From Actinomyces gaoshouyii (lineage in GTDB: Bacteria; Actinomycetota; Actinomycetes; Actinomycetales; Actinomycetaceae), in the NCBI RefSeq assembly GCF_002072175.1, contig NZ_MVIV01000006.1, forward strand, positions 62,001 to 126,000: DNA of 64,000 bases. Direction: 5' to 3'. The notes beneath the pieces were generated by a model that did no database searches, was not told the origin of the DNA, and saw only the letters and a program-made list of their open reading frames with translations. Shown piece after piece: positions 43,095-52,899 of this stretch (position 1 is its first letter; every line of letters starts with the position of its first letter). Position numbers and translations under genes: made by a program.

Positions 43095-43615
43095 GCGCAG
43101 CGACTGCCACGGCCCGCCCCACCAGCCCCGCCCCGACCACCTGGGAGGGCGAACGCCGCGCCGTCCGGCCCCGCTCCGGCGTCCGGGAGTCCTCACCGTC
43201 CCAGCGCCAGTTGCACGTGGTGCGGGGCATCGCGCCCGGGCGCTCCACCATCCCCTTCGTCCTGCTCATCGCCGCGATCCTCGTCGGCGCGCTGGCCACT
43301 ACGATGGTCCTCAACGCCAAGATGGCCGCCACCGCCTACGACCTCCAGAAGGCCTCCGCCGAGCTCGACGTCGTCCAGGACCACGTCGAGACCGTGCGCG
43401 GCCAGGTGAACGCCGCCGCTGCGCCCGACGCCCTGGCCAAGCGCGCCGCCGAGCTCGGCATGGTGCCGGCGGCCGCCCCCGGCGTGGTCGACCTGCGCGG
43501 CGGCACCGTCACCGGCGGCAGCGCCGCCGGAGCCCCCGGCGCGAGTGGCGCCGGGGGCGCGGATGGCGCTGCCAGTGCTCCCAGCGCCGGCAGCACAGGC
43601 GCGAGTGGGCAGTAA
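43091..43615 (+). CDS. ftsL: FtsL-like septal protein
   Basis: 174 residues with the FtsL topology: a cytoplasmic N-terminus (1-53), one membrane segment (about 54-74, IPFVLLIAAILVGALATTMVL) and an extracytoplasmic heptad-rich stretch (about 76-125, DLQKASAELDVVQDHVETVRGQ). Position between rsmH and ftsI is where ftsL lies in dcw clusters. FtsL proteins are poorly conserved, so the name rests on topology and position. The last 40 residues are a Gly/Ala/Ser-rich linker. In the divisome it should bind FtsQ and activate FtsW-FtsI. Confidence 0.8.
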   Translation: MSAATATARPTSPAPTTWEGERRAVRPRSGVRESSPSQRQLHVVRGIAPGRSTIPFVLLIAAILVGALATTMVLNAKMAATAYDLQKASAELDVVQDHVETVRGQVNAAAAPDALAKRAAELGMVPAAAPGVVDLRGGTVTGGSAAGAPGASGAGGADGAASAPSAGSTGASGQ

Positions 43616-43621
43616 TCGCCG

Positions 43622-45445
43622 ATGAACCCGAGTCGACGTCGTGCCCTGCAGCTCCTCGGTCTGACCGGCTTCGTCGCCGTGGCGGGCAAAACCGCCTGGC
43701 TCCAGGTGGTCCAGGGCCCGGACCTCGCGGAGAAGGCCCGCGCCGAGCGCACTCTGACATGGACCAACGTTGCCCTGCGCGGCAACATCTGCGGCCGTGA
43801 TGGCACCGTCCTGGCCACCTCCTCGGTGAGCTTCGACATCGGTGTCAATCAGGTGCTCGTCGCCCAATGGGAGGACAAGGTGGAGCAGGACAGCCCCACC
43901 ACCGGCCTGCCCGAGACCGTCGTCGTCGGGCACGGACCCGCCGCCGCGGCCGACAGGCTCGCCCCCATCCTCGGGGTCGACGCCGCCGAGCTCGGGGCCA
44001 GGATGGTGGGGGAGTCCACCTACTCCGTCATCGCCGAGGCGGTCCCCCCGGATACCTGGCGCCAGATCAAGGCCCTGGGCATTCGCGGCATCGAGCCGGA
44101 CCAGCGGGTGCGCCGCACCTACCCGGCCGGCTATGTCGCCGGCAACGTCGTCGGCCTGACCGCCGAGGGCGAGGGCCGCGTCCTGGAGGGCACGGCCGGT
44201 GTCGAGATCACGCAGGACGAGCAGCTCACCGGCATCAACGGTTCCGGCTCCATGGAGGTGGGCCGCACCGGCACGCAGATCCCCTCGGGGAGAGTTACCG
44301 AGACCGCCTCGATCCCCGGGGCCACCGTCACCCTCACCATCGACCCCGACCTCCAGGTCCTCGCTCAGCAGGCCATCGACGAGGTCGTCACCGCCCAGGG
44401 CGCCGAATGGGGCTGCTGTGTCGTCATAGAGCCCTCCACCGGCGAGGTCCTCGTCATGGCGGACAGCCGCACCGTCGATCCCGCCAACCCCATCGGCTCC
44501 GCCGCGGGGGACCGCGGCGTTCGCTGCGTCGAGGCCGTCTTCGAGCCCGGCAGCGTCGGCAAGGTCGTCACCTTCGCCGCCGCCCTGGAGGAGGGTGCCG
44601 TCACGCCCGAGGACACCTGGACCGTCCCCTACTCCTGGACCTCGGCCAACGGCCAGAGCTTCGTCGACTCCCATGCCCACGGCGTCGAGCAACTGACGAC
44701 GGCGCAGGTCCTCGCCGAGTCCTCGAACGTCGGCACCGTCCAGATCGGGGAGAGGCTCGCCGACGACGTCCGCTACGCCTACATGGAGCGCTTCGGTTGG
44801 GGCGCCCCCACCGGCATCGAGCTGCCGGGGGAGTCCGCCGGGCTGCTCACGCCCCCCTCGGAATGGGACGACCGCACCCGCTACACCACGATGTTCGGCC
44901 AGGGCATCGCCGGCACCACACTCCAGTCCGCGCAGGTCCTGGCCACCATCGCCAACAACGGCGTGCGCGTGGCGCCCCGCGTCATCGCCTCCTGGACCGC
45001 CGCGGACGGCACCGTCACGCGGCAGGCCCGGCCCGAGGGCGTGCGCGTCGTCTCAGAGGCCACCGCCAGGACCCTCACAGACATGCTCGTCGGCGTCACC
45101 CAGGAGGGGGGCACCGCCAAGGAGGCCTCGATCGACGGCTACCTCGTGGCCGGCAAGACCGGCACCACGGAGATCATCTCCGAGGACGCCACCGTCGCCT
45201 CCTTCGTCGGCTTCACCCCCGCCCATGACCCGGCCATCGCCGCCGCCGTCATCGTCAACAAGCCCTCGGGCATCTACGGCGGCGTCGTCGCCGCCCCCGT
45301 CTTCCGGACCATCGCCCTGGCCGCGCTCCACAAGCTCGGCATCGCCCCGGACCCCTCTGTCATCGCGACGGCCAAGGCCCACCAAGGGGCCCAGGCCGCC
45401 CCCTCCGACCAGGACCGGGCGAGCGCGACCCCGGGGCAGGGCTGA
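43622..45445 (+). CDS. ftsI: Septal peptidoglycan transpeptidase (class B PBP)
   Basis: Crosslinks peptidoglycan at the division septum. 607 residues: one N-terminal membrane anchor (about 8-24), a pedestal domain (40-210) beginning with RGNICGRDGTVLA, and the transpeptidase domain. Catalytic motifs are SVGK (S311, K314), SSN in AESSNVG, and KTGT in VAGKTGTTE. Actinobacterial counterparts are also named PbpB. It follows the FtsL-like gene after 6 bases. The C-terminal 30 residues are disordered. The 224 bases after the stop hold a promoter for murE and no clear gene. Confidence 0.96.
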   Translation: MNPSRRRALQLLGLTGFVAVAGKTAWLQVVQGPDLAEKARAERTLTWTNVALRGNICGRDGTVLATSSVSFDIGVNQVLVAQWEDKVEQDSPTTGLPETVVVGHGPAAAADRLAPILGVDAAELGARMVGESTYSVIAEAVPPDTWRQIKALGIRGIEPDQRVRRTYPAGYVAGNVVGLTAEGEGRVLEGTAGVEITQDEQLTGINGSGSMEVGRTGTQIPSGRVTETASIPGATVTLTIDPDLQVLAQQAIDEVVTAQGAEWGCCVVIEPSTGEVLVMADSRTVDPANPIGSAAGDRGVRCVEAVFEPGSVGKVVTFAAALEEGAVTPEDTWTVPYSWTSANGQSFVDSHAHGVEQLTTAQVLAESSNVGTVQIGERLADDVRYAYMERFGWGAPTGIELPGESAGLLTPPSEWDDRTRYTTMFGQGIAGTTLQSAQVLATIANNGVRVAPRVIASWTAADGTVTRQARPEGVRVVSEATARTLTDMLVGVTQEGGTAKEASIDGYLVAGKTGTTEIISEDATVASFVGFTPAHDPAIAAAVIVNKPSGIYGGVVAAPVFRTIALAALHKLGIAPDPSVIATAKAHQGAQAAPSDQDRASATPGQG

Positions 45446-45655
45446 GCGATGGCGCCGGTTCTCACGAGTCCGGCCGGGCCCGAGCAGGGAATCATGGGGC
45501 CGACCGCCGGGCGCGCCGCCCGGCGGACCCCCACGCGCCTGCGCCTTCCCGGTTCGGGGGAGATCCTGCTCACGCCCCTCAAGCGCCGTATGGGAGAACG
45601 CGGGGATCACAGAACCAGCTCGCCTCTCCTGATCTGCGCGCGCCGCCGGTCACGA

Positions 45656-45661
45656 TAGATT
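45656..45661 (+). promoter_or_regulatory. Candidate -10 of murE
   Basis: TAGATT, 8 bases, then the murE ATG; no ribosome binding site. An internal promoter would let the mur genes be expressed apart from ftsI. Confidence 0.5.
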
Positions 45662-45669
45662 GTGGGACT

Positions 45670-47277
45670 ATGAGCAACCACGCGTACGAGTCGGCCGCGG
45701 CCCTGCGCCCGCACCGAAACGCTCCCATCGCTCTGAGCGACCTCGCCCAGCGATTCTCCCTGACCCCTGCCGCTCCCGCCGATGCCCAGGGCATCAACGC
45801 CCCCGCCCCCCTGACCGTCACCGGGGCCTCCGTGGATTCCGGCGACATCGCTCCCGGAGAGCTCTTCGTCGCCCTGCCCGGCTTCCGCGCTCACGGCGCC
45901 GACTACGCCGCCCAGGCCGTCGAGGCCGGCGCCGTCGCCGTCGTCACCGATGAGGCGGGAGCGAGCATCGTGCACGAGTCCTGCCCCGCAATCCCCGTGC
46001 TCATCAGCGCCGACCCGCGCGCCATTGTGGGCCCCCTGGCCGCGGAGATCTACCACCACCCCTCGCGCTCGCTGGTCGCCACGGCCGTCACCGGCACCAA
46101 CGGGAAGACCACCACCTCCTACTTCCTCGACGCCATGCTCACCGCCCACCTCGGCGGCTGCATGATGGCCGGCACAGTGGAGCTGCGCGCGGGCGGTCTG
46201 TCCGTGGAGTCGCCCCGCACCACTGTCGAGGCGCCGGTCCTGCAGCGCATGATGGCGCTGTGCGTCGAGCAGGGCGTGGGCGCCGCCTCCCTGGAGGCCT
46301 CCAGCCATGCCATCGTCCTGCACCGCCTCGGCGGCACCCGGATCGATGTCGCCGGCTTCACCAACCTCCAGCGCGACCACCTCGACTTCCACCGCACGAT
46401 GGAGGAGTACCTCGACGCCAAGGCCCAGCTCTTCACCCCCGAGCACGCCCGGCGCGCCGTCGTCTGCGTCGACGACTCCTGGGGGGCCGCGCTCGCCGAG
46501 CGAATCGCCCGGGCAGGCGAGCTCCCCCTGGACCGCGTGCGGGCCTACGGCGGCGACGCCCCCGCCGACTGGTGGGTCGCTGACGCGGCCGTGTCCCTGA
46601 CGGACTCGGCCACCACCTTCACCCTTCACGGGCCCGACGGCGTGGAGATCGCCGCCAGCTGCCCCCTGCCCGGGCTCGTCAACGTCCAGAACGCCGCCCT
46701 GTCACTCGTCATGGCGATCCGCGCCGGTGTGCCCGCCGAGGTCGCCGTCCAGGCGCTGGCCACCGCGCACAACATCCCGGGACGCATGCAGCGCATCAGC
46801 CAGCGCGACGGCACTCGGGGCCTGACCATCGTGGATTTCGCCCACACCCCCGACGCCATGGAGCTGGCGCTCGCCGCCGTCCGCCCGATCACCCCCGGGC
46901 GCCTCATCGTCGTCTTCGGCTCCGACGGAGACCGCGACCAGGGCAAGCGCTCCATGCTCGGCGAGGTCGCCGCGCGCCTGGCGGACGTGCTCGTCATCAC
47001 CGATGAGAACCCCCGCAGCGAGGACCCCCAGCTCATCCGCGACGCGATCCTGGACGGCGTGCGCTCCGTGCGCCCCGATCTGACCGACGTCGAGGAGATC
47101 ACCACCTGGCGCGGCGACGCCGTGCGCCGCGGAGTCGAGCTCTGCGGCCCCGAGGACACCGTCATCGTCACCGGTAAGGGCCACGAGCCCTTCCTCGAGG
47201 CTGCCGGCGAGTTCATCCGCTACAACGATGCCCCCGTCATGCGCGAGGCCGTCGACGCGAAATGGGGTGCCGCGTGA
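45670..47277 (+). CDS. murE: UDP-MurNAc-dipeptide: third-residue ligase MurE
   Basis: Adds the third (diamino) residue to the peptidoglycan stem peptide in the cytoplasm. 535 residues. ATP loop GTNGKTTTS, the carbamylated-Lys region, and the C-terminal domain with FGSDGDRDQGKR. The specificity motif reads D-E-N-P-R (residues 445-449), where meso-diaminopimelate enzymes have D-D-N-P-R; Asn and Arg are kept but the first residue of the DNPR box is Glu. Actinomyces walls are reported to use lysine or ornithine, so the amino acid added is not certain from this. The stop overlaps the GTG of murF. Confidence 0.93.
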   Translation: MSNHAYESAAALRPHRNAPIALSDLAQRFSLTPAAPADAQGINAPAPLTVTGASVDSGDIAPGELFVALPGFRAHGADYAAQAVEAGAVAVVTDEAGASIVHESCPAIPVLISADPRAIVGPLAAEIYHHPSRSLVATAVTGTNGKTTTSYFLDAMLTAHLGGCMMAGTVELRAGGLSVESPRTTVEAPVLQRMMALCVEQGVGAASLEASSHAIVLHRLGGTRIDVAGFTNLQRDHLDFHRTMEEYLDAKAQLFTPEHARRAVVCVDDSWGAALAERIARAGELPLDRVRAYGGDAPADWWVADAAVSLTDSATTFTLHGPDGVEIAASCPLPGLVNVQNAALSLVMAIRAGVPAEVAVQALATAHNIPGRMQRISQRDGTRGLTIVDFAHTPDAMELALAAVRPITPGRLIVVFGSDGDRDQGKRSMLGEVAARLADVLVITDENPRSEDPQLIRDAILDGVRSVRPDLTDVEEITTWRGDAVRRGVELCGPEDTVIVTGKGHEPFLEAAGEFIRYNDAPVMREAVDAKWGAA

Positions 47278-48776
47278 TCGCCCGCACGATAGACGAGCTC
47301 GCCTTCTGGGCCGGGGGCCGCCTCATTCCTCCCGGCCCGCCGGCGGCTCCCGTGACCGGAGTCGTCACCGACTCCCGCCGGGCCGGGCCGGGCGCGCTCT
47401 TCGTGGCCATCAAGGGCGAGCGCGCTGACGGCCATAACTATCTCACCGCCGTCGCCCGCGCCGGCGCCGCGGCCGCCCTCGTCAGCGACGAGGCCGCGGC
47501 TCGCGCCGCCCTCGCCGAGGCCGGCCAGGCCGACGGGCCCGGCGCGGCGATGGCACTCATCGTCGTGGGGGACACCGTGGCCGCCCTCGGGCGCATCGCC
47601 CGGGGGCACCTCGCGGACCTGCGCCAGCGCGCGGGGGATCGGGGCCTGGCCGTCATCGCGATGACCGGATCGGTGGGCAAGACCACCACCAAGGACCTCA
47701 CCCGCCAGCTCCTGGCCGCCCAAGGGCCCACGATCGCGCCGGTCGCCTCGTTCAACAACGAGATCGGCCTGCCCCTGACCGTTCTCGAGGCGGACGAGTC
47801 CACCCGCTACCTCGTTCTCGAAATGGGCGCCTCCGGACCGGATGACATCGCGGAACTGGTGGAGATCGCTCCGCTGGACGCCGCCGCCGTCCTCATGATC
47901 GGCCACGCCCATATGGGCGGTTTCGGCTCCATCGAGGGTGTCGCCACCGCCAAGAGCCATATCGTGCGCGGCCTTCTGCCCCACGGCACCGCCGTCCTCA
48001 ACCTCGACGACGAGCGGGCCGCCGCCATGCGTCCCCTCGCGCCCGGCAGGGTCCTCACGTTCTCCGCCAGCGGTGACGAGCGCGCGGACCTGCGCGCCAC
48101 CGGCGTGGAGCTCGATGAGGCCGCCCACGCCGTCGCCGATATCCACCTGCCCGGCGCCGCGCCCCGCCGCGCGCGCCTGGGACTGCCCGGCGCTCACAAC
48201 ATCGCCAATGCCCTGGCTGCCCTCGGGCTGGCCCTCGCCGCGGGCGTGGGCGCCGATGATCTCCTGGATGCCATCGCCGCCGCGGGTCTGGAGAGCCCCC
48301 ACCGCATGGCGGTCAGCGACCTGCCCGGAGGCGGCCGCCTCATCGACGATTCCTACAACGCCAACATCGACTCGATGACCGCCTCGCTCGCCTCCCTGCC
48401 CGCGCTGGCCGGGGACCGCCGCCGTGTCGTCGTCATCTCGGAGATGCTCGAGCTCGGCGAGACCTCCGCCGCCGATCACGCCACCACGGGGAGGCTCGTC
48501 GCGGACGCCGGCGCCGCCCTCCTGGTGTCCATCGGCGCGGGCGCGGCACCCGCCGCCGAGGCCGCCCGCCGGCGCGGCGTGGAGGTCGTCGAGACCCCCG
48601 ACGCCGACGAGGCCATCGCTCGCATCCCCTCACTCCTCGCCCCCGGGGACGCGGTCCTCGTCAAGGGCTCGCACGGGTCGGGCGCCTGGCGCGTGGCCGA
48701 CCACCTGGCCGCCGGCGGCCCGACGTCCGCCAGCCACGACGCGACCGACGGACGCGATGGAAAGGACGCCCGATGA
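47274..48776 (+). CDS. murF: UDP-MurNAc-tripeptide: D-Ala-D-Ala ligase MurF
   Basis: Adds D-Ala-D-Ala to complete the pentapeptide. 500 residues from GTG 47274 in a GTGA overlap with murE. The ATP loop is MTGSVGKTTTKDL, followed by the motif SFNNEIGLPLT and the mid-domain LEMGASGPDDI; the C-terminal domain contains DDSYNANIDSM, the family hallmark. An extra 30 residues at the C-terminus are disordered. The stop overlaps the mraY start. Confidence 0.96.
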   Translation: MIARTIDELAFWAGGRLIPPGPPAAPVTGVVTDSRRAGPGALFVAIKGERADGHNYLTAVARAGAAAALVSDEAAARAALAEAGQADGPGAAMALIVVGDTVAALGRIARGHLADLRQRAGDRGLAVIAMTGSVGKTTTKDLTRQLLAAQGPTIAPVASFNNEIGLPLTVLEADESTRYLVLEMGASGPDDIAELVEIAPLDAAAVLMIGHAHMGGFGSIEGVATAKSHIVRGLLPHGTAVLNLDDERAAAMRPLAPGRVLTFSASGDERADLRATGVELDEAAHAVADIHLPGAAPRRARLGLPGAHNIANALAALGLALAAGVGADDLLDAIAAAGLESPHRMAVSDLPGGGRLIDDSYNANIDSMTASLASLPALAGDRRRVVVISEMLELGETSAADHATTGRLVADAGAALLVSIGAGAAPAAEAARRRGVEVVETPDADEAIARIPSLLAPGDAVLVKGSHGSGAWRVADHLAAGGPTSASHDATDGRDGKDAR

Positions 48777-49915
48777 CCGCCATCCTCGTCTCCTCCGCCG
48801 TCTCCCTGCTCGTCGCCCTTCTGGGCACACCCGCCCTCATCAAGTTCCTGGAGCGGCGCCATTACGGACAGTTCATCCGGGACGACGGCCCCGAGGGGCA
48901 CTTCATCAAGCGCGGCACCCCCACGATGGGGGGCCTCGTCATCATCATCGCCCTCGTCCTGGGCTACGCCGCGGCCAACCTCGTCGAGCTCCGCACGCCG
49001 CGGGCCAGCGGCATCCTCCTGCTCTTCCTCATCGTCGGGCTGGGGCTCATTGGCTTCCTCGACGACTTCGAGAAGATCTCCCGGCAGAGATCCCTGGGCC
49101 TGACCCCCTGGCAGAAGATGCTCGGCCAGGCGGTCATCGGGATCGCCTTCTCCGTGGCAGGCCTCCTCTTCGCCGATCGCAACGGCCTGACCCCCGCCTC
49201 CACCCGCATCTCCTTCGCCCGCGACTCCCTCATCGACATGGCCTTCCTGCGCGGCGGGAACGGATCGTTCAGCCTCGGCGGCGCCACCGGCCTGACCCTG
49301 GCGGGGGCGGCCGTCGCCCTCCTGCTGTTCATCCTGTGGTCGAACTTCCTCATCACCGCCTGGTCCAACGCCGTCAACCTCACCGACGGCCTCGACGGCC
49401 TCGCGGCGGGCGCCTCCGCGATGGTCTTCGGCGCCTACACCCTCGTGAGCGTCTGGCAGTCCAACCAGTCCTGCGTCTACGGGCACCCGGACATCGTGGT
49501 CAACACCTGCTACCAGGTCCGGGACCCCCGCGATCTCGCCATGATCGCCGCGGCCCTCATGGGCGCCTGCTTCGGGTTCCTGTGGTGGAACGCCTCCCCG
49601 GCCAAGATCTTCATGGGGGACACTGGCTCACTCGCCCTGGGCGGGGCGGTCGCCGGGATGTCCATCCTGTCGCGCACCGAGTTCCTCGCCGTCATCCTGG
49701 GCGGCCTGTTCCTGGCGGAGGTCATCTCCGTGATCCTCCAGGTCGTCTCCTTCAAGTCCACGGGCAAGCGCGTCTTCCGCATGGCGCCCCTGCACCACCA
49801 CTTCGAGCTTGGCGGTTGGACCGAGGTCAATGTCGTCATCCGCTTCTGGATCGTCGCGGGCCTGTGCGTCGTGGCGGCCCTGGGCCTGTTCTACGCCGAG
49901 TTCCTCGTCTCCTGA
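48773..49915 (+). CDS. mraY: Phospho-MurNAc-pentapeptide transferase
   Basis: Transfers phospho-MurNAc-pentapeptide to undecaprenyl phosphate, making lipid I at the membrane. 380 residues, about ten membrane segments. The magnesium motif DDFEK follows the third segment, NAVNLTDGLDGLA and GDTGSLALGG are the classic signatures, and MAPLHHHFELGGW is the loop with the conserved histidines. ATGA overlap with murF. Confidence 0.97.
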   Translation: MTAILVSSAVSLLVALLGTPALIKFLERRHYGQFIRDDGPEGHFIKRGTPTMGGLVIIIALVLGYAAANLVELRTPRASGILLLFLIVGLGLIGFLDDFEKISRQRSLGLTPWQKMLGQAVIGIAFSVAGLLFADRNGLTPASTRISFARDSLIDMAFLRGGNGSFSLGGATGLTLAGAAVALLLFILWSNFLITAWSNAVNLTDGLDGLAAGASAMVFGAYTLVSVWQSNQSCVYGHPDIVVNTCYQVRDPRDLAMIAAALMGACFGFLWWNASPAKIFMGDTGSLALGGAVAGMSILSRTEFLAVILGGLFLAEVISVILQVVSFKSTGKRVFRMAPLHHHFELGGWTEVNVVIRFWIVAGLCVVAALGLFYAEFLVS

Positions 49916-50005
49916 TCCCGTCCCCGCCCGCATCGGCGCCCACGGCGCCGCACCCGACGGCGCCCACGGCGCCTCCCGAGCACATGAAGGAATGGAAGTC
50001 CCGAG

Positions 50006-51490
50006 ATGAACGAGCTGGACGGTGCGCGCGTCGGAGTGGTGGGCCTGGGCAGGACCGGGGCCGCCGTCGTCGATGCCCTGACGACCCTGGGAGCCGAGGT
50101 ACACGCCTACGACGGCCGCGCCGAGGCAGTTGAGGCCCTCGTCGCCCCAGTGGCCTCGCGCATGGCGGGCAGCCCCGAGGACATCGCCGCCGCCCTGGAG
50201 CCCTCAGATCTGCGCTTGCTCGTGGTCTCCCCGGGAGTCCCCGCCACCGGCCCGATCCTCACCGCCGCCCAGGCCGCCGGCATCGAGACCTGGTCCGAGA
50301 TCGAGCTCGCCTGGCGCCTCCAACGCGCCTCGGCGCGCCCGGGCGTGCCCTGGCTCGCCGTCACCGGCACCGATGGCAAGACGACGACGGTCGGCATGCT
50401 CGCGTCCATACTCACCGCCGCAGGGCTCGCCGCCCCGGCCGTCGGCAATATCGGCGACCCGGTCATCTCCACCGTCCTGGCGGGGAAGGCCGACGTGCTG
50501 GCCGTCGAGCTTTCCAGCTTCCAGCTCCACACCACCCGCACCCTCTCGCCGACCTCGGCGGCCTGTCTCAACGTGGCCGCTGATCACCTCGACTGGCACG
50601 GCGGTCCCGAGGCCTACGCCGCGGACAAGGCGCGCGTCTACGCCCGCGCGCAGCGCGCCGCCATCTACAACTGCCAGGATGAGGCCACCCGCGCCATGGT
50701 GTCCGATGCCGATGTCGTCGAGGGCTGCCTCGCCGTCGGCTTCACACTGGGCGCACCCGGCCTGGGACAGGTCGGCCTCGTCGAGGACCTCCTCGTGGAC
50801 CGCGCCCTGCACTCGGCCCGCCACGCCGAGGGCCGCGAGATCGCCACCCTCGACGACCTCGCCCACCTGGCGCCCGGCGGGAGCGCCGACCGCCTCCCGG
50901 CCCATATCGTCGCCGACGCCCTCGCCGCGGCCGCCCTCGCGCTGGGCTCGGGCCTTCCCGGCGTCGGAGCCGAGGCCGTGGCCGCAGGACTGCGCGCCTT
51001 CGCCCCCGGCGCCCACCGCATCGTCACAGTCGCCGAGGCGGGTGGGGTCGCCTGGGTGGACGACTCCAAGGCCACCAACCCGCACTCCGCACGGGCCGCC
51101 CTCGCCGGGCTGCCCGCCGGCACCGGCGTATGGATCGCCGGCGGGGACACCAAGGGCGCCACCTTCCACGAGCTCGTGCGCGCCGTCGCCCCCGCCCTGC
51201 GCGGCGTGGTCCTCATCGGGCGCGACCAGTCCGCGATGTCCGAGGCCCTGGCCGCCCAGGCCCCCGGTCTGCCCGTCACCCGCGTGGCCGACGGCTCCCC
51301 CCGCGAGGTCATCGAGGGCGCCGTGGCCGCCTCGGCCGCCATGGCGCAGCCGGGGGACACCGTCATGCTCGCCCCGGCCTGCGCCTCCTGGGACCAGTTC
51401 GCCTCCTACGCCGAGCGCGGCGACCTCTTCGCCGACGCGGCGCGCCATCACGCCGCGAGTGTCGAGAACGAGGATGATGAGCGGTCATGA
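50006..51490 (+). CDS. murD: UDP-MurNAc-L-alanine: D-glutamate ligase
   Basis: Adds D-Glu to UDP-MurNAc-L-Ala in the cytoplasm. 494 residues. N-terminal UMP-binding fold begins VGVVGLGRTGAAVVDAL; the ATP loop is VTGTDGKTTTVGML and VAVELSSFQLH follows; the C-terminal domain has VDDSKATNPHSA. It is 90 bases after mraY, the longest gap inside this part of the cluster; that gap is Pro/Ala-codon-like sequence without a gene. The ATG follows AAGGAATGG. The stop overlaps the ftsW start. Confidence 0.96.
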   Translation: MNELDGARVGVVGLGRTGAAVVDALTTLGAEVHAYDGRAEAVEALVAPVASRMAGSPEDIAAALEPSDLRLLVVSPGVPATGPILTAAQAAGIETWSEIELAWRLQRASARPGVPWLAVTGTDGKTTTVGMLASILTAAGLAAPAVGNIGDPVISTVLAGKADVLAVELSSFQLHTTRTLSPTSAACLNVAADHLDWHGGPEAYAADKARVYARAQRAAIYNCQDEATRAMVSDADVVEGCLAVGFTLGAPGLGQVGLVEDLLVDRALHSARHAEGREIATLDDLAHLAPGGSADRLPAHIVADALAAAALALGSGLPGVGAEAVAAGLRAFAPGAHRIVTVAEAGGVAWVDDSKATNPHSARAALAGLPAGTGVWIAGGDTKGATFHELVRAVAPALRGVVLIGRDQSAMSEALAAQAPGLPVTRVADGSPREVIEGAVAASAAMAQPGDTVMLAPACASWDQFASYAERGDLFADAARHHAASVENEDDERS

Positions 51491-52899
51491 GCGCCCAGCA
51501 ACGTCGGCCCGCGCGCACGGGCCCCAGCGGTCGTGCGCGCGGACAGCGTTCTCGGCCGCCCATCATCCCCCTGCCGGGGGAGGGCTCGCCCTCCGGGTGT
51601 GAAGCCGCTGCGCCGCCCGCCGCCGCGCCCGAGCGCCGGCCCGGGCCCATAGGCCGCGCCCTGCGACGCGCGGCCAGGCGTATCGGCGGCCCCGACGGGC
51701 CGAGGGACGCGGATATGAGCCTGCTGAGCTTCTACGCGCTGCTGCTGGCCACCGTCCTGCTCCTCACGCTCGGCCTCATGACGGTCTTCTCCGTCCAGCA
51801 GGTGGTATCCGCCGCCCGCGGGCGCGACGCCGTCGTCGACTTCTCCAAGTACCTCATCTTCGCCGGGGTCGGGCTGATCGGCATGTGGGGCATGTCCCTG
51901 CTCTCCGAGCGCGCGCTGCGCTACCTGGCGATCCCCGTCCTCATGGGCGCCACCGCGCTCCAATCGCTCGTCTTCACGCCTTTGGGCACCTGCACCGGCG
52001 GCAACTGCAACTGGGTGGAGGTCCCCGGCATCGGCACCGCCCAGCCCTCGGAGTTCATCAAGGTGGGGCTGAGCCTGTACACGGGCCTCATCATCGCCCG
52101 CTGGTTCGCGGAGGGGCGCTGGCAGCGACTGCACTGGCTCGTCAAGACCACCGCCGCCCTCCTCCCAGCCGCCGCCATCGCCCTGGTCATGGGCGGCGGG
52201 GACCTGGGAACCGTCATCATCCTGGGGATCCTGCTGGCCGGCGCGGGCTGGATGGCGGGCCTGGCCAAGCGCTGGTTCGTGACCCTCGGGACAGCCGGGG
52301 CGGCCCTGTTCATCTTCGCCTCGGTCATCTCCCTCAACCGGCGCACGCGCATCCTCGTGTGGCTCCACCCCGACCGCGATGACCCCCTGGACATCGGCTA
52401 CCAGCCCAAGCACGCCCGCTGGGCCCTGGCCACCGGCGGATGGCAGGGCGTGGGGCCGGGATCATCGCGCCAGAAGTGGGGCTACCTCACCCAGGCCGAG
52501 TCCGACTACGCCTACGCGGTCCTCGGCGAGGAGCTCGGGTTGGCCGGGGCGCTGCTCGTCATCATCCTGTTCGCGGTCCTGGGCTGGGCCCTGGCGCGGA
52601 TCATCCGGCGCTCCAACTCCCTGTACGCCAGCGTCGTCGTCGGCGGCATCATGGTGTGGATCATCGGCCAGGCCATCATCAACATGGCCGTGGTGACCAA
52701 CCTCCTGCCGGTGCTCGGCGTCCCTCTGCCGCTGATCTCACAGGGCGGCAGCGCCCTCATATCCGTGCTGCTCGCCATCGGGATAGCCCTGTCCTTCGCC
52801 AGGCGGGAGCCGGGAGCCCAGCAGGCGCTCAGATCACGGCCCGGCGCCGTGCGCCGTACGCTTGCGGTGATCTCGACCCGCAGGAGGAACCGTGCCTGA
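51487..52899 (+). CDS. ftsW: Septal peptidoglycan glycosyltransferase FtsW (SEDS)
   Basis: Polymerises lipid II into glycan strands with FtsI. 470 residues: a disordered, Arg/Pro-rich N-terminus of about 75 residues, then about ten membrane segments. Signature stretches are GGGDLGTVIIL, the periplasmic loop QPKHARWALATGGWQGVGPGSS and NLLPVLGVPLPLISQGGSALIS near the end. The catalytic Asp expected in the large loop fits the D in LHPDRDDPLDIGYQ. It overlaps murG by 8 bases. Confidence 0.95.
   Translation: MSAQQRRPARTGPSGRARGQRSRPPIIPLPGEGSPSGCEAAAPPAAAPERRPGPIGRALRRAARRIGGPDGPRDADMSLLSFYALLLATVLLLTLGLMTVFSVQQVVSAARGRDAVVDFSKYLIFAGVGLIGMWGMSLLSERALRYLAIPVLMGATALQSLVFTPLGTCTGGNCNWVEVPGIGTAQPSEFIKVGLSLYTGLIIARWFAEGRWQRLHWLVKTTAALLPAAAIALVMGGGDLGTVIILGILLAGAGWMAGLAKRWFVTLGTAGAALFIFASVISLNRRTRILVWLHPDRDDPLDIGYQPKHARWALATGGWQGVGPGSSRQKWGYLTQAESDYAYAVLGEELGLAGALLVIILFAVLGWALARIIRRSNSLYASVVVGGIMVWIIGQAIINMAVVTNLLPVLGVPLPLISQGGSALISVLLAIGIALSFARREPGAQQALRSRPGAVRRTLAVISTRRRNRA

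Noticed and set aside
45449-45658. 69-residue ORF between ftsI and murE
   Set aside because: It begins 3 bases after the ftsI stop but has no ribosome binding site, an Arg/Pro/Thr-rich composition like random GC-rich sequence, and it runs into the murE -10.
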